From assembly GCF_004116265.1 (NCBI RefSeq), contig NZ_QOUX01000037.1, forward strand, positions 1 through 64,000: a stretch of DNA of 64,000 nucleotides, in the 5' to 3' direction. Below, piece by piece: positions 54,010-63,157 of the stretch (the first letter of the stretch is position 1; each line of letters begins with the position of its first letter). The notes beneath the pieces are model-generated. The model searched no databases. It saw only the letters and a program-made list of their open reading frames with translations, and was not told the DNA's origin. The stretch comes from Anaerobacillus alkaliphilus (GTDB lineage: Bacteria; Bacillota; Bacilli; Bacillales; Anaerobacillaceae). Both the position numbers and the translations under genes were made by a program.

Positions 54010-55107
54010 ATGAAAAAATATTTATTTATCTCTTTAGCGTTATTATTTGTGTTCCTAGTAGGGTGCAACAGTTCTAATTCCAATGCTACATCTACTTCAA
54101 AGGAATCTTCTGCTTCTAGCGGTACAACTGAAACCAAAAGCAAGACAGAAACTTCGAAACCAGCGGGTCCAATTACAATCGTATGGTATCCGAACGAATC
54201 TGGTTCTGATTTAGCGGATGCTCGTGATGCTTTAGGTGAAATTGTAACGAATGCAACTGGATTAGAAGTGGTTCATCGTACGACAACAGATTATAATATT
54301 GCGATTGAAACAATTGCTAGCGGGAACGCAGACCTAGCATTTATGGGTCCTATAGGATATATCGAAGCAAATAAAAAGAATAGCGCAGTTTTACCAATGG
54401 TTGTACCAAGTGGTCAATCTGGAACAGTAGATGATGCTCTCTATCACGCATGGTTAGGTGTGAAAAAAGAAAACGCGGAGTCTTATAAGAATGGTTCAGA
54501 TTTTTCAATTGAAAACATTCAAGGAAAGAAAATGTCTTTCGTTTCTACAAGCTCAGCTTCTGGCTTTGTTGTACCAGGGAATAGTATCGTTGGTTACTTT
54601 AGCCAAAAGGAACAATGGAAAGATCTTATCGCTGAAGATCTATTAGAAGGTGGAAGTAACATGTTCTTTAGTGAGGTAGCTTATGGAAACTCACACCAAG
54701 GTTCACTAGTTAATCTTCTTATGAACAGATCTGATATTGCGGCGTTTTGTGACTCTTGCGTCAACAACTATATTGAACATGTTGATGGAGAAGAAAACCG
54801 ACCAGGTGCTGTTTATAGAATAAGGGACGATGCTGATGAGCCATTAAATGGCTTTCCAGGGGAAGAGTTTACAATTATCTCTGTAACGCCAGTTCTGAAT
54901 GCTCCATTTGTTGTGAATACAAACAACTTAAATGCGGATATGATTGAAAAAATCATTGTCGGCTTTACTTCGGACGAAGTTGCCAATAACCCATCAGTTT
55001 TCGTCCCAAAAGACTCTGAATTCAAAGGATTATTTAGCAAACGAGCTGACGAACGCTTTGTCCGTGTAGAAGACGCATGGTTTAATCCATTAAGAGATCT
55101 ACAATAA
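54010..55107 (+). CDS. phnD: phosphonate/phosphite ABC transporter substrate-binding lipoprotein
   Basis: 365 aa, ATG after TTTTGAGAGGAG. Lipobox FLVGC (Cys 19), Ser/Thr-rich spacer, then the PhnD-type type-2 periplasmic-binding fold: TIVWYPNESGSDLADARDAL, NADLAFMGPIGYIEA and KKMSFVSTSSASGFVVPG. It delivers phosphonate or phosphite to the permeases below. Four genes phnDCEE form a compact operon. No phnG-M (C-P lyase) or ptxD is in the window, so the fate of the substrate lies elsewhere. Confidence 0.93.
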   Translation: MKKYLFISLALLFVFLVGCNSSNSNATSTSKESSASSGTTETKSKTETSKPAGPITIVWYPNESGSDLADARDALGEIVTNATGLEVVHRTTTDYNIAIETIASGNADLAFMGPIGYIEANKKNSAVLPMVVPSGQSGTVDDALYHAWLGVKKENAESYKNGSDFSIENIQGKKMSFVSTSSASGFVVPGNSIVGYFSQKEQWKDLIAEDLLEGGSNMFFSEVAYGNSHQGSLVNLLMNRSDIAAFCDSCVNNYIEHVDGEENRPGAVYRIRDDADEPLNGFPGEEFTIISVTPVLNAPFVVNTNNLNADMIEKIIVGFTSDEVANNPSVFVPKDSEFKGLFSKRADERFVRVEDAWFNPLRDLQ

Positions 55108-55128
55108 TACACAATAAAGGAGTTAACG

Positions 55129-55917
55129 ATGAAAACGTTACTGGATGTTAAAAATGTCTCAAAGCGATATGGCCAAGAAACATTAGCGTTATCAAATGTT
55201 AACTTCTCTGTTAACGAAGGAGAGTTTGTTTCCATTATTGGCCCATCAGGCGCGGGAAAATCAACTCTCCTTCGCTGTATTAATCGAATGATTGATGCAA
55301 CAGACGGAGAAATTCATTTTGAAAACGAAGATATTTTAAAATATAACAAGCGAGAAATGCGACGATTACGTACAAAAGTTGGGATGATATTTCAGCATTA
55401 TAATCTAGTAAATCGTCTAAGTGTTATTGAAAACGTCCTTCATGGCCGACTTGGCTATAAATCTACAATTGCTGGGATTTTAGGGTTATATAGTGAGGAA
55501 GAAAAAAGACAAGCGATTAAACTATTAGGATTACTTGGACTAGAGGAACAGGTGTATAAGCGTTGTGATCAATTAAGTGGTGGGCAGAAGCAGCGTGTAG
55601 GTATTGCAAGAGCGCTTATTCAAGATCCAAAAATATTACTGTGTGATGAACCGATTGCATCACTTGATCCTAATGCTTCAAAAATAATTATGGACTACTT
55701 ACAAACGGTTTCAAAAACTATGGGAATAACAGTCATCGTTAACTTACATCAAGTAGATGTTGCCTTAAACTATTCAGATCGAATTATTGGTGTTAGTAAA
55801 GGCCAGATTGTTTATGACGGGTATCCGAAAGATATTACTACAAATCAAATTCATAGTATTTATGGGTCAGAAGCAGGAGATCTGATGATAGACCTTGGAG
55901 GAAGAAATGCAGGATAA
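55129..55917 (+). CDS. phnC: phosphonate ABC transporter ATP-binding protein
   Basis: 262 aa, ATG after AAAGGAG. Walker A GPSGAGKST, Q-loop IFQHYN, signature LSGGQKQR, Walker B LLCDEP and H-loop NLHQVD are intact. The PhnC-specific DEPIASLDP variant is present. Starts 21 nt after phnD. Confidence 0.95.
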   Translation: MKTLLDVKNVSKRYGQETLALSNVNFSVNEGEFVSIIGPSGAGKSTLLRCINRMIDATDGEIHFENEDILKYNKREMRRLRTKVGMIFQHYNLVNRLSVIENVLHGRLGYKSTIAGILGLYSEEEKRQAIKLLGLLGLEEQVYKRCDQLSGGQKQRVGIARALIQDPKILLCDEPIASLDPNASKIIMDYLQTVSKTMGITVIVNLHQVDVALNYSDRIIGVSKGQIVYDGYPKDITTNQIHSIYGSEAGDLMIDLGGRNAG

Positions 55918-56692
55918 ATTCTTTCTGAAAAAAAGACTTAAATCTTCGATCATTCTTTTCGTCGTTTTACTTGTGACCTATGGTGCAATCATTATGACTG
56001 AATTTAGTCTTATTAAAGGGCTTGCCTCAATTCCAAAAGCATTTGAGTGGGGTGTAACAAATTTCTTTCCTACTACAAAATCACTTGAGAGATTGCCAAA
56101 TATCTTAAATAAGTTGTTTGAAACAATTCTCGTATCGATTGGCGCTACGACTGTAGCAGCTATTTTTGCCCTTGCCTTTGCCATTATGGGATCGGCTACC
56201 ACAAGGGTGAACAGCTTTTTGAGTGGTATGGCGAGGGGATTTGCAACATTATTCCGTAATATAGATATCGCTGTTTGGTCAATGATTTTATTATTTACCT
56301 TTGGACAAAGTGCATTAACGGGTTTCTTTGCTTTATTCTTTGTTTCCTTTGGGTTTTTAACTAGGGCATTTATTGAAGTAATTGATGAAGCGAGCGGCAG
56401 TTCTGTTGAAGCATTGCAGGCGACAGGTGCCCCATATCTAACAACAATCTTTCAATCTGTGATACCAGCAAGTCTGCCTATGATGCTCAGTTGGGTTCTG
56501 TTTGTTGCTGAAACGAACATTCGTAGTGCCACTCTGATTGGAATTCTGACTGGTACAGGGATCGGATTTGCTTTTGACTTGTATTATAAGAGTATGAACT
56601 ACAATGCAGCTAGTTTAGTAGTAATTGTCATCGTCTTAACAATTCTCCTAATCGAATATATTTCAAACTATGTTAGAAGGGTGATCTTGTAG
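55907..56692 (+). CDS. phnE: phosphonate ABC transporter permease 1
   Basis: 261 aa; the ATG at 55907 overlaps phnC by 11 nt with GGAGGAAG as RBS. Six helices. The EAA-type coupling loop is SSVEALQATGAPYLTTIFQSVIPAS. BPD_transp_1 fold; pairs with permease 2. Confidence 0.93.
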   Translation: MQDKFFLKKRLKSSIILFVVLLVTYGAIIMTEFSLIKGLASIPKAFEWGVTNFFPTTKSLERLPNILNKLFETILVSIGATTVAAIFALAFAIMGSATTRVNSFLSGMARGFATLFRNIDIAVWSMILLFTFGQSALTGFFALFFVSFGFLTRAFIEVIDEASGSSVEALQATGAPYLTTIFQSVIPASLPMMLSWVLFVAETNIRSATLIGILTGTGIGFAFDLYYKSMNYNAASLVVIVIVLTILLIEYISNYVRRVIL

Positions 56693-57561
56693 TGGGACTT
56701 GAACGATTAAATAGAACACAGCCGAACTCGAGTGTTTTAATAGAGCAATATTTATCAAAACCGATTAAAGTAAAGAAACTCACTAAGGCGACACTAGTCA
56801 TCAGAGCGACCCTTCTTTCATTGTTACTGATAACCATTTATGGTTTTTACTTTTATGATTACAAAGGGATAAACATTATAGAAGCAGGTTTGGCAACTCT
56901 GGCAAACTTTAAAATCATGTTTACAGAAGCTCATTTTAACCATTTTACGTTTACCGAAGGGGTATATGTAGCGACTGTTACGTTAAGTCTTGCGGTTTTA
57001 ACTACATTATTCGGAGCGATAATTGCCCTGTTTTTAGGGTTACTAGCAGCACAGAATTTATCAACACCAGCCGTAGCAAATGCTGTTAAAAGTGTGGTAG
57101 CCGTTGTTAGGGCAGTACCGACAGTTTTATGGGTACTTATTTTTGCGATAGCTGCAGGTTTAGGTAGTGTGGCAGCTGTTGTGGGTATGACCTTTCATTC
57201 TGTTAGTTACTTAGTGAAAGCTTATTCCGAATCTTTTGAGGAGTTAGATGAAGGAGTAATAGAAGCATTAAGAGCTAGTGGAGCGAGTTGGTGGCAGATC
57301 GTCTTCCAGGCGGTAATTCCATCGACAATGTCATATCTCATTTCTTGGACTTTCTTACGCTTTGAGATTAACTTTGGTGTGGCTATAGCTATGGGTGCAG
57401 CTGCTGCAGCAGGTGGAATCGGTTTTGAATTATTTATGGCAAGTGCTTTTTATTATGATATAAGGGAACTTGGTACGATTACTTATTTTGTTTTATTTAT
57501 TGCGATCATGCTTGAGGTAATTGCTACGAAGATTAAATCAAAATTAAGAACGACTCATTAG
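56692..57561 (+). CDS. phnE: phosphonate ABC transporter permease 2
   Basis: 289 aa, GTG start overlapping the permease 1 stop by one base (AAGGGTG RBS). A longer cytoplasmic N-terminus, then six helices with the coupling loop EGVIEALRASGASWWQIVFQAVIPS. Two distinct PhnE proteins are usual in Gram-positive phosphonate/phosphite importers. Followed by a bidirectional terminator. Confidence 0.93.
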   Translation: MGLERLNRTQPNSSVLIEQYLSKPIKVKKLTKATLVIRATLLSLLLITIYGFYFYDYKGINIIEAGLATLANFKIMFTEAHFNHFTFTEGVYVATVTLSLAVLTTLFGAIIALFLGLLAAQNLSTPAVANAVKSVVAVVRAVPTVLWVLIFAIAAGLGSVAAVVGMTFHSVSYLVKAYSESFEELDEGVIEALRASGASWWQIVFQAVIPSTMSYLISWTFLRFEINFGVAIAMGAAAAAGGIGFELFMASAFYYDIRELGTITYFVLFIAIMLEVIATKIKSKLRTTH

Positions 57562-57567
57562 AAGAAA

Positions 57568-57602
57568 CAAAAGGTGGGCTAGTAGTCCTAGCCCACCTTT
57601 GC
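57568..57602. terminator. bidirectional terminator
   Basis: 12-bp stem AAAGGTGGGCTA/TAGCCCACCTTT between phnE and the convergent DegV gene. Confidence 0.85.
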
Positions 57603-58442
57603 CTATTTATTAAACCATGATAATGCAATCGTTCCTTCTCCTGCGTGAAGGGTAACTGCAGACGATAAAGGTCCAATAACGATGTTTAAGTTAGGATATT
57701 TTTCGCTAATGATCTCTTTCCAATCATTAGCTTTTTCTATGGCATTTGCATGTAAAATATAAACCTCGTTTTTGGGTAATGTCATTGCTTGATCTAGCAA
57801 TTCGAAAATGCGATTTGCTGCTTTAACATCGGATCTCTTTTTCTCAAAAATACCAAGTTTTCCATCTTCGATTTTAATAATTGGTCGTATATTTAGAAGA
57901 CTTCCAAGTAAATACTGAAGCCCATTTAACCGTCCACTTCTCTGTAATTGTTCAAGACTTCCTACTAACACATATGTCTCTCCACTATCAGCGATTTCCT
58001 GTAATTCTTTAGCGATTTCATCTATTTCTCTTCCTTCACTATTAAGAGCCATTCCTCGTTCAATTAAGCCAGTGAGTGGGTAAGATAATATTTTCGAGTC
58101 TATAATTTTCATATCAAGATCAGCGACCTCTGCTGCTTGTTCACTAGCTGAGATTGTCCCACTTAAGGCACGAGAGATGTGAACACCGATAACTGCGTCA
58201 TACCTTTCTTTTAACTCATTATATAAAGTAACAAAGTCTCCAATTGCTGGCTGAGATGTTTTAGGTGGTGTGGTAAACGCTTTCAATTTAGAGTATAACT
58301 CTTCTTCAGTAAGGTCTATCCCATCACGATACTCTTCTCCATCTAAAATTAATACGAGCGGAACAACATATATATCTTCGTTACCTAGCATATGATCTGG
58401 AATATAAGCGGAGCTATCTGTTACCCAAGCAATTTTTTTCAT
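57603..58442 (-). CDS. DegV family fatty-acid-binding protein (FakB-like)
   Basis: 279 aa, ATG with AGGAGGATG. N-terminal VTDSSAYIPD and the SQPAIGDF and SRALSGT motifs that hold the fatty acid carboxylate are present. The C-terminal lid includes GSLEQLQRSGRL. DegV/FakB proteins present fatty acids to the kinase FakA, and acyl-phosphate then feeds PlsY. A plsY gene is the divergent neighbour, consistent with a phospholipid-synthesis role. No fakA here; genomes usually have several DegV paralogues. Confidence 0.92.
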   Translation of the reverse strand: MKKIAWVTDSSAYIPDHMLGNEDIYVVPLVLILDGEEYRDGIDLTEEELYSKLKAFTTPPKTSQPAIGDFVTLYNELKERYDAVIGVHISRALSGTISASEQAAEVADLDMKIIDSKILSYPLTGLIERGMALNSEGREIDEIAKELQEIADSGETYVLVGSLEQLQRSGRLNGLQYLLGSLLNIRPIIKIEDGKLGIFEKKRSDVKAANRIFELLDQAMTLPKNEVYILHANAIEKANDWKEIISEKYPNLNIVIGPLSSAVTLHAGEGTIALSWFNK

Positions 58443-58573
58443 TTGTCATCCTCCTAAAACCTTTTATTATTAATCTATTACAATATTATAGCTTCAATGA
58501 ATATTTTTCGATATATTTATAAAAGAAGATTGAAAATATTTTTAAAATTATAAATTTAGTAGAGGAGGTTGCT

Positions 58574-59155
58574 ATGGAGCTCTTCGTATTGTTAGTAGTT
58601 AGTTACTTAATAGGATCGATACCTTTTGCCTTAATAATTGGGAAAGGTATCTATAAAACCGATATTCGAGGACATGGAAGCGGGAACTTAGGAGGTACAA
58701 ATACGTTTCGAATATTAGGGAAGAAAGCAGGTATTCTGGTTGCACTCGGAGATGTATTAAAAGGTACACTTGCTGCTAGCCTCCCTTTCTTACTTGGACT
58801 AGAGGTTAACCCTTTACTCGTAGGTATTCCAGCCGTAATCGGACATTGTTATCCTTGCTTTGCAAACTTCAGAGGAGGAAAAGCAATGGCTACCTCTGGA
58901 GGGGTTTTATTAGTTGCAAGTCCCATCCTTTTTTTGATTATGTTTATATCCTTTATTGTCTTTTTAAAACTAACAAAAATTGTATCGTTAACCTCCATGC
59001 TGTCAGCTGTCATGTTTCATGGAATTGTTATTTGGATTGGAGATAAATCAGATGCGATAGCAACGTTTATTCTATTGGTATTAATTGTGTATCGTCATCG
59101 TGAAAATATTGCAAGGATTGTAGGGAAAACTGAGCCTAAAATTAGTTGGCTATAA
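58574..59155 (+). CDS. plsY: glycerol-3-phosphate acyltransferase (acyl-phosphate dependent)
   Basis: 193 aa, ATG after GAGGAGG. Five to seven membrane helices with the three PlsY motifs: SYLIGSIPFALIIGK, GSGNLGGTNTFRILGKKAG (motif 1) and GHCYPCFANFRGGKAMATS (motif 2). The third, near the C-terminus, is YRHRENIARI. It makes lysophosphatidic acid from acyl-phosphate. Bacilli may have two plsY genes; this copy lies outside the usual gyrase/parE neighbourhood, so it may be the second. Confidence 0.92.
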   Translation: MELFVLLVVSYLIGSIPFALIIGKGIYKTDIRGHGSGNLGGTNTFRILGKKAGILVALGDVLKGTLAASLPFLLGLEVNPLLVGIPAVIGHCYPCFANFRGGKAMATSGGVLLVASPILFLIMFISFIVFLKLTKIVSLTSMLSAVMFHGIVIWIGDKSDAIATFILLVLIVYRHRENIARIVGKTEPKISWL

Positions 59156-59177
59156 AACAGATATTGGAGGAAATAGA

Positions 59178-60425
59178 ATGGTAAATCATACCAATGAGTT
59201 GGGGCCATTAAATACAATGGGTGCAGAATTTCAAAAAAATCGTTATGCAGAGTTAAAAAAGTATCAGGAGATATCACCTGTACATCCAGAAGCAGTTCAG
59301 GCATTAGGTGGTCGCCCATTTACTCAATGGACAGTAACAAGATATGCAGATGTATTGACTGTTTTAAAAGATGCTCGCTTTGTAAAGGAAATAAGGAAAA
59401 TAATCTCACAAGACCAACAGGTTCCAGTTCCTCCACCTTTAGAAGATTTAGTTAAAACACAACGAAACCAAATGTTATTTCGTGATCCGCCAGATCATAC
59501 AAGATTAAGGCGACTAGTAAATCAGGCTTTTACGCCTAAGATTGTTCAACGACTCAAACCTACTATTCAACGCATTTCTACAAGGCTATTAGATGAAATG
59601 GAAGGGAAGTCGGAAATTGATATTGTCAAAGATTATGCGTATCCTTTACCTGTTATTGTTATTGCCGACCTACTCGGAGTTCCTCGGGAGGATCACTCAA
59701 TATTCAAAGAATGGTCAGATGGTTTTATTAAGACGATTGATATAGCACCTACTATGGAAGATTTAGTAACCGGTAATAGGGTTACAATAGAGTTTCGAGA
59801 TTACTTTCGTCAAATTGTCCAACAAAGAGCGGAAACTCCCCAAGATGATTTAATATCAGGTCTTATTCAAGCCAAGGATACGGCTGGAAAACTAAGTGAA
59901 GATGAACTACTTGATATGTGCATATTACTCCTAGTTGCAGGCCATGAAACAACTGTTAACTTAATTGCAAATAGTATGCTATTACTGCTTTTACACAAAA
60001 ATCAACAAGTATTACTAAGGGAAAATCCTGAGCTATTAGATTTAGCAATTGAGGAAGTTCTCCGTTTTGAACCACCAGTGCAGGCAACCAGTAGATTTGT
60101 TTCAGAAGATATGGTGTTTCAGGGGCGGGAATTCAAAAAGGGGGATTCAGTTACCGTTTGGCTTAGTGCGGCAAATCGAGATCCATCACAATTTGGAGAT
60201 CCGGAAATGTTTGATATCACGAGAAAAGAAAATCCTCATCTAGCATTTGGTTTAGGAAATCACTTCTGTTTAGGAGCACCTTTAGCTAGAGAAGAGGGAA
60301 CGACAGCCATTCAATCTTTCCTAGAGAAATTTTCTCATATTGAACTAGTAAGCGAAGATATTCAGTGGAAGCCATCGCCATTAATGAGGTCACTTAAATC
60401 GTTACCTGTGCAAGTTCGACGTTAA
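59178..60425 (+). CDS. cytochrome P450
   Basis: 415 aa, ATG after TTGGAGG, 22 nt behind plsY and so likely cotranscribed. I-helix oxygen-binding motif LLVAGHETTVNL, ExxR in EEVLRFEPP, and heme loop FGLGNHFCLGAPLARE (Cys ligand near 357). A soluble class-I type P450 resembling the CYP107 group of bacilli. It needs a ferredoxin or flavodoxin partner that is not encoded nearby. The link to plsY hints at a fatty acid or lipid substrate, but this is unproven. Confidence 0.92.
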   Translation: MVNHTNELGPLNTMGAEFQKNRYAELKKYQEISPVHPEAVQALGGRPFTQWTVTRYADVLTVLKDARFVKEIRKIISQDQQVPVPPPLEDLVKTQRNQMLFRDPPDHTRLRRLVNQAFTPKIVQRLKPTIQRISTRLLDEMEGKSEIDIVKDYAYPLPVIVIADLLGVPREDHSIFKEWSDGFIKTIDIAPTMEDLVTGNRVTIEFRDYFRQIVQQRAETPQDDLISGLIQAKDTAGKLSEDELLDMCILLLVAGHETTVNLIANSMLLLLLHKNQQVLLRENPELLDLAIEEVLRFEPPVQATSRFVSEDMVFQGREFKKGDSVTVWLSAANRDPSQFGDPEMFDITRKENPHLAFGLGNHFCLGAPLAREEGTTAIQSFLEKFSHIELVSEDIQWKPSPLMRSLKSLPVQVRR

Positions 60426-60464
60426 TTGATGAAGACAAAAATTGTGTTATATAGTATTAAATAA

Positions 60465-60531
60465 AAAAGAGGTTGTCTCAAAAGTATTCGGTGCCTGGCA
60501 GTGTCAACACTTTGTTTTGGGACAGCCTCTT
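60465..60531. terminator. large hairpin after the P450 gene
   Basis: Arms AAGAGGTTGTCTCAAAA / TTTTGGGACAGCCTCTT (2 mismatches in 17). They enclose a 31-nt loop with the GGTGCCTGGCAGTGTC motif common in Bacillaceae intergenic regions. Probably terminates both ways; it may also be a small repeat. Confidence 0.6.
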
Positions 60532-60607
60532 ATTGTTCAAAATAAAGTTTAACAAATTTTGTCTTGTTATATGTATAATAAAGAGGATGTGGACAAGGAG
60601 GCGAGCT

Positions 60608-61705
60608 ATGAAGCAACAAAATACAGCAGAGATGAATTACCAGCTATGGTCATATAAAATATTGTATTTTTATTGGTTATTAGCAATCATCGCTATCTTA
60701 GGGCAACTGGTTGGACTTATTATGGCGCTTTATTATTATCCCGAGACTGTCCGTACTTTTATTCAAGAGAAAGTTCTTGTTTTAATCATAGGGCATTTAG
60801 TTATTCTGTTATTGTGTGAATATTTAGTAAAGGTAAAAAAGGTCTATCATTCGTGGGTATTAATTACTACGGGTACTCTATTGACTCTGATAATAATTAT
60901 TGTTAACCCGGCAATACCTGGCCTGCAAGTAATTCTGTTATTACCTATGGCAGTTGCGTTAATCTATCTTGAAAAAAGTAAATTGTTATTCAGCTTTTCT
61001 ATTAATCTTATTGGACTGACGTGCGTACATATCTTCTTCCTACCGTTAAGAATGGCAACCTCAGAATACGAGTACCTAGCTTATTATACATCGTTATGTG
61101 CGGGATATATCATCTATCTTGCAATTCTTCAAAGAGGGAACGAAGTATTAGAATTTCTCTATCAATCGAATGAAAAAGAAAAAGAACTCATTATAAAAAA
61201 TGCAGTCATAGAGCGGCTTTCAAAAACCGATGCTTTAACTGAATTGTATAATCATAAAACCTTCCATGAATATATGGATTATCTGGTTGAACAAAGTAAA
61301 AATTACGAAGTGCCACTCCAATTAGCCATCATCGATATTGATAACTTTAAATGTATTAATGATACGTATGGCCATAGTGCAGGCGATGTCGTTTTAAAAA
61401 GAATTGCTGCTACAATCCGTGAGCTAGCGACTGAAAATGATATTGTTGCAAGATATGGAGGCGAGGAATTTGCGATATTGTTTACTGAGAAAAGTCTTCA
61501 GGAAACTGAACAAATAATAGAGAATATTCGAAGAGCGATATCCTCTATTACTCACAAGGAAATTCAAGAGCGAGTAGTGACAATTAGTGTCGGACTTAGT
61601 GATTACCATAGTCAGATGTCTAAGTACGATTTTTTTGAACAGACAGATGAGTTACTATATGAAGCAAAACGAAGCGGAAAAAATAAAGTGGTAATGAAAA
61701 GATAG
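60608..61705 (+). CDS. membrane-bound diguanylate cyclase (GGDEF)
   Basis: 365 aa; the ATG at 60608 follows AAGGAGGCG, while an upstream frame-open stretch overlaps the hairpin and is non-coding. Five to six N-terminal helices (about 15-195) without a known sensory domain. The GGDEF domain (about 215-365) has the active-site GGEEF (about 283) and the substrate motifs DIDNFKCINDTYGHSAGD. The I-site RxxD five residues before GGEEF is absent (TEND), so product inhibition by c-di-GMP is unlikely. Makes c-di-GMP for the motility/biofilm switch. Confidence 0.92.
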   Translation: MKQQNTAEMNYQLWSYKILYFYWLLAIIAILGQLVGLIMALYYYPETVRTFIQEKVLVLIIGHLVILLLCEYLVKVKKVYHSWVLITTGTLLTLIIIIVNPAIPGLQVILLLPMAVALIYLEKSKLLFSFSINLIGLTCVHIFFLPLRMATSEYEYLAYYTSLCAGYIIYLAILQRGNEVLEFLYQSNEKEKELIIKNAVIERLSKTDALTELYNHKTFHEYMDYLVEQSKNYEVPLQLAIIDIDNFKCINDTYGHSAGDVVLKRIAATIRELATENDIVARYGGEEFAILFTEKSLQETEQIIENIRRAISSITHKEIQERVVTISVGLSDYHSQMSKYDFFEQTDELLYEAKRSGKNKVVMKR

Positions 61706-61808
61706 ACTCCTACTGTAATAGTGGGGGTCTTTACTTTTTTAGGAGGGCTATAAACGGAAGTAAATGGTAAGGATAGATACGTGACAAATTTGTTAGGAGG
61801 ACAACTGG

Positions 61809-63113
61809 TTGTTAAAAAGGATTGCTTTGCAAATGAAAGATACGATCTGGGTGCGCCCGTTTTTTTATTGTATGTTTTCACTCTTTGCTGCCATAATCGT
61901 AATTTATATAGATGTTAGATTTAATGACTATCTTAATAAACATATTCCAAGTTATTTATTAACTAGTGTTGATCTGGCACACATTATTCTTGGTACAATT
62001 TCTGCAGCCCTTGTAACGATGACAACCATTACTTTTTCAACAATTATGGTTGTTCTGACTACCTACACATCACAGTTTTCACCAAGAATTTTGAAAGGAT
62101 TCCTTACAAAGGCTTCAACAATGAGAGTGTTAGGAGTTTTTTTAGGAGGATTTATTTATTCAATCCTATCTCTATTATTTATGAGAAACTCGACCATAGA
62201 TAATGACGTGATTTCAGCTACAGTAGGTGTACTAGTAGCGTTTATTTGTTTAGGGTTTTTTGCCTATTTTATTCATAATGTAGCAACGTCTATCCAAGTA
62301 AGCAATTTAATTAATGAGCTTGCTCATGATACGTTAAAGACTGTTCAAAGAGAAAGTGATGCCCTTAAAGACTATAAAAATCGTACATATGATAAGGAAT
62401 TTACTTCTCCAAAAGGTTATTCAAAGGTTCTAGAAGTTACCGGGAAAAAGTTTGGTTACATCCAATTAATTGATTATCCTAGCCTGTATAATTTGGCTCT
62501 CAAAAAGGATTGTGTAATTGAGCTAAACCAGTACATCGGTCATTATGTAACGAAAGAAAGTAAATTAGTAACGATTTTTCATAATAGTGATGACATTGAG
62601 TTAGTTATCGATGATTATATTACAATAGGGGATGAAAGAACGGCTGTTCAAGATGTAGAGTTCGGATTAATTAAAATGGTTGAAATTGCATTAAGAGCAA
62701 TATCCCCAGGTATTAATGACCCAAACACAGCTATTGATTGCATTCGATTTTTAAGAACGCCCCTCACGGAGGCAGTTCGGAATAGGGCAGAATACATTGT
62801 CTTTTATGATGAGAATGATAAATGTCGGCTAATCAAAAAACAGGAGAGTACCGAACAACTACTTTATACAACCTTCTACCAAATCAGTCATTATGGTAGG
62901 CAGGATATCTCCATCTTGATAGCTATACTAGACACTCTGCTTCATGTTGGTAGGAATAGTGACCATAAGATTAAGATTGAGATGAAGAAATTTACAGAAT
63001 ACATTATTGGAAAATTTGACTATAGCCTTTTAGACGACTTAGATCTGAAAAAAGTAAAAAGTATGCAGGCAGCGATAGAGAAGGTTTTAGGAGGGAAGGC
63101 AGGAGAGGGGTGA
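61809..63113 (+). CDS. DUF2254 membrane protein
   Basis: 434 aa, TTG start with AGGAGG at 8-nt spacing. Four N-terminal helices (about 18-170) with the family motif TITFSTIMVVLTTYTSQFSPRIL. The soluble C-terminal part contains ISPGINDPNTAIDCIRFL, the strongly conserved DUF2254 segment. The biological role is not established; a channel-like or transport role is suspected. It stands alone, convergent with the hydrolase gene. Confidence 0.9.
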   Translation: MLKRIALQMKDTIWVRPFFYCMFSLFAAIIVIYIDVRFNDYLNKHIPSYLLTSVDLAHIILGTISAALVTMTTITFSTIMVVLTTYTSQFSPRILKGFLTKASTMRVLGVFLGGFIYSILSLLFMRNSTIDNDVISATVGVLVAFICLGFFAYFIHNVATSIQVSNLINELAHDTLKTVQRESDALKDYKNRTYDKEFTSPKGYSKVLEVTGKKFGYIQLIDYPSLYNLALKKDCVIELNQYIGHYVTKESKLVTIFHNSDDIELVIDDYITIGDERTAVQDVEFGLIKMVEIALRAISPGINDPNTAIDCIRFLRTPLTEAVRNRAEYIVFYDENDKCRLIKKQESTEQLLYTTFYQISHYGRQDISILIAILDTLLHVGRNSDHKIKIEMKKFTEYIIGKFDYSLLDDLDLKKVKSMQAAIEKVLGGKAGEG

Positions 63114-63157
63114 GTAAAAGTTTAATTCCACTTACTCTCTCTGCCTCAAAACCATAC

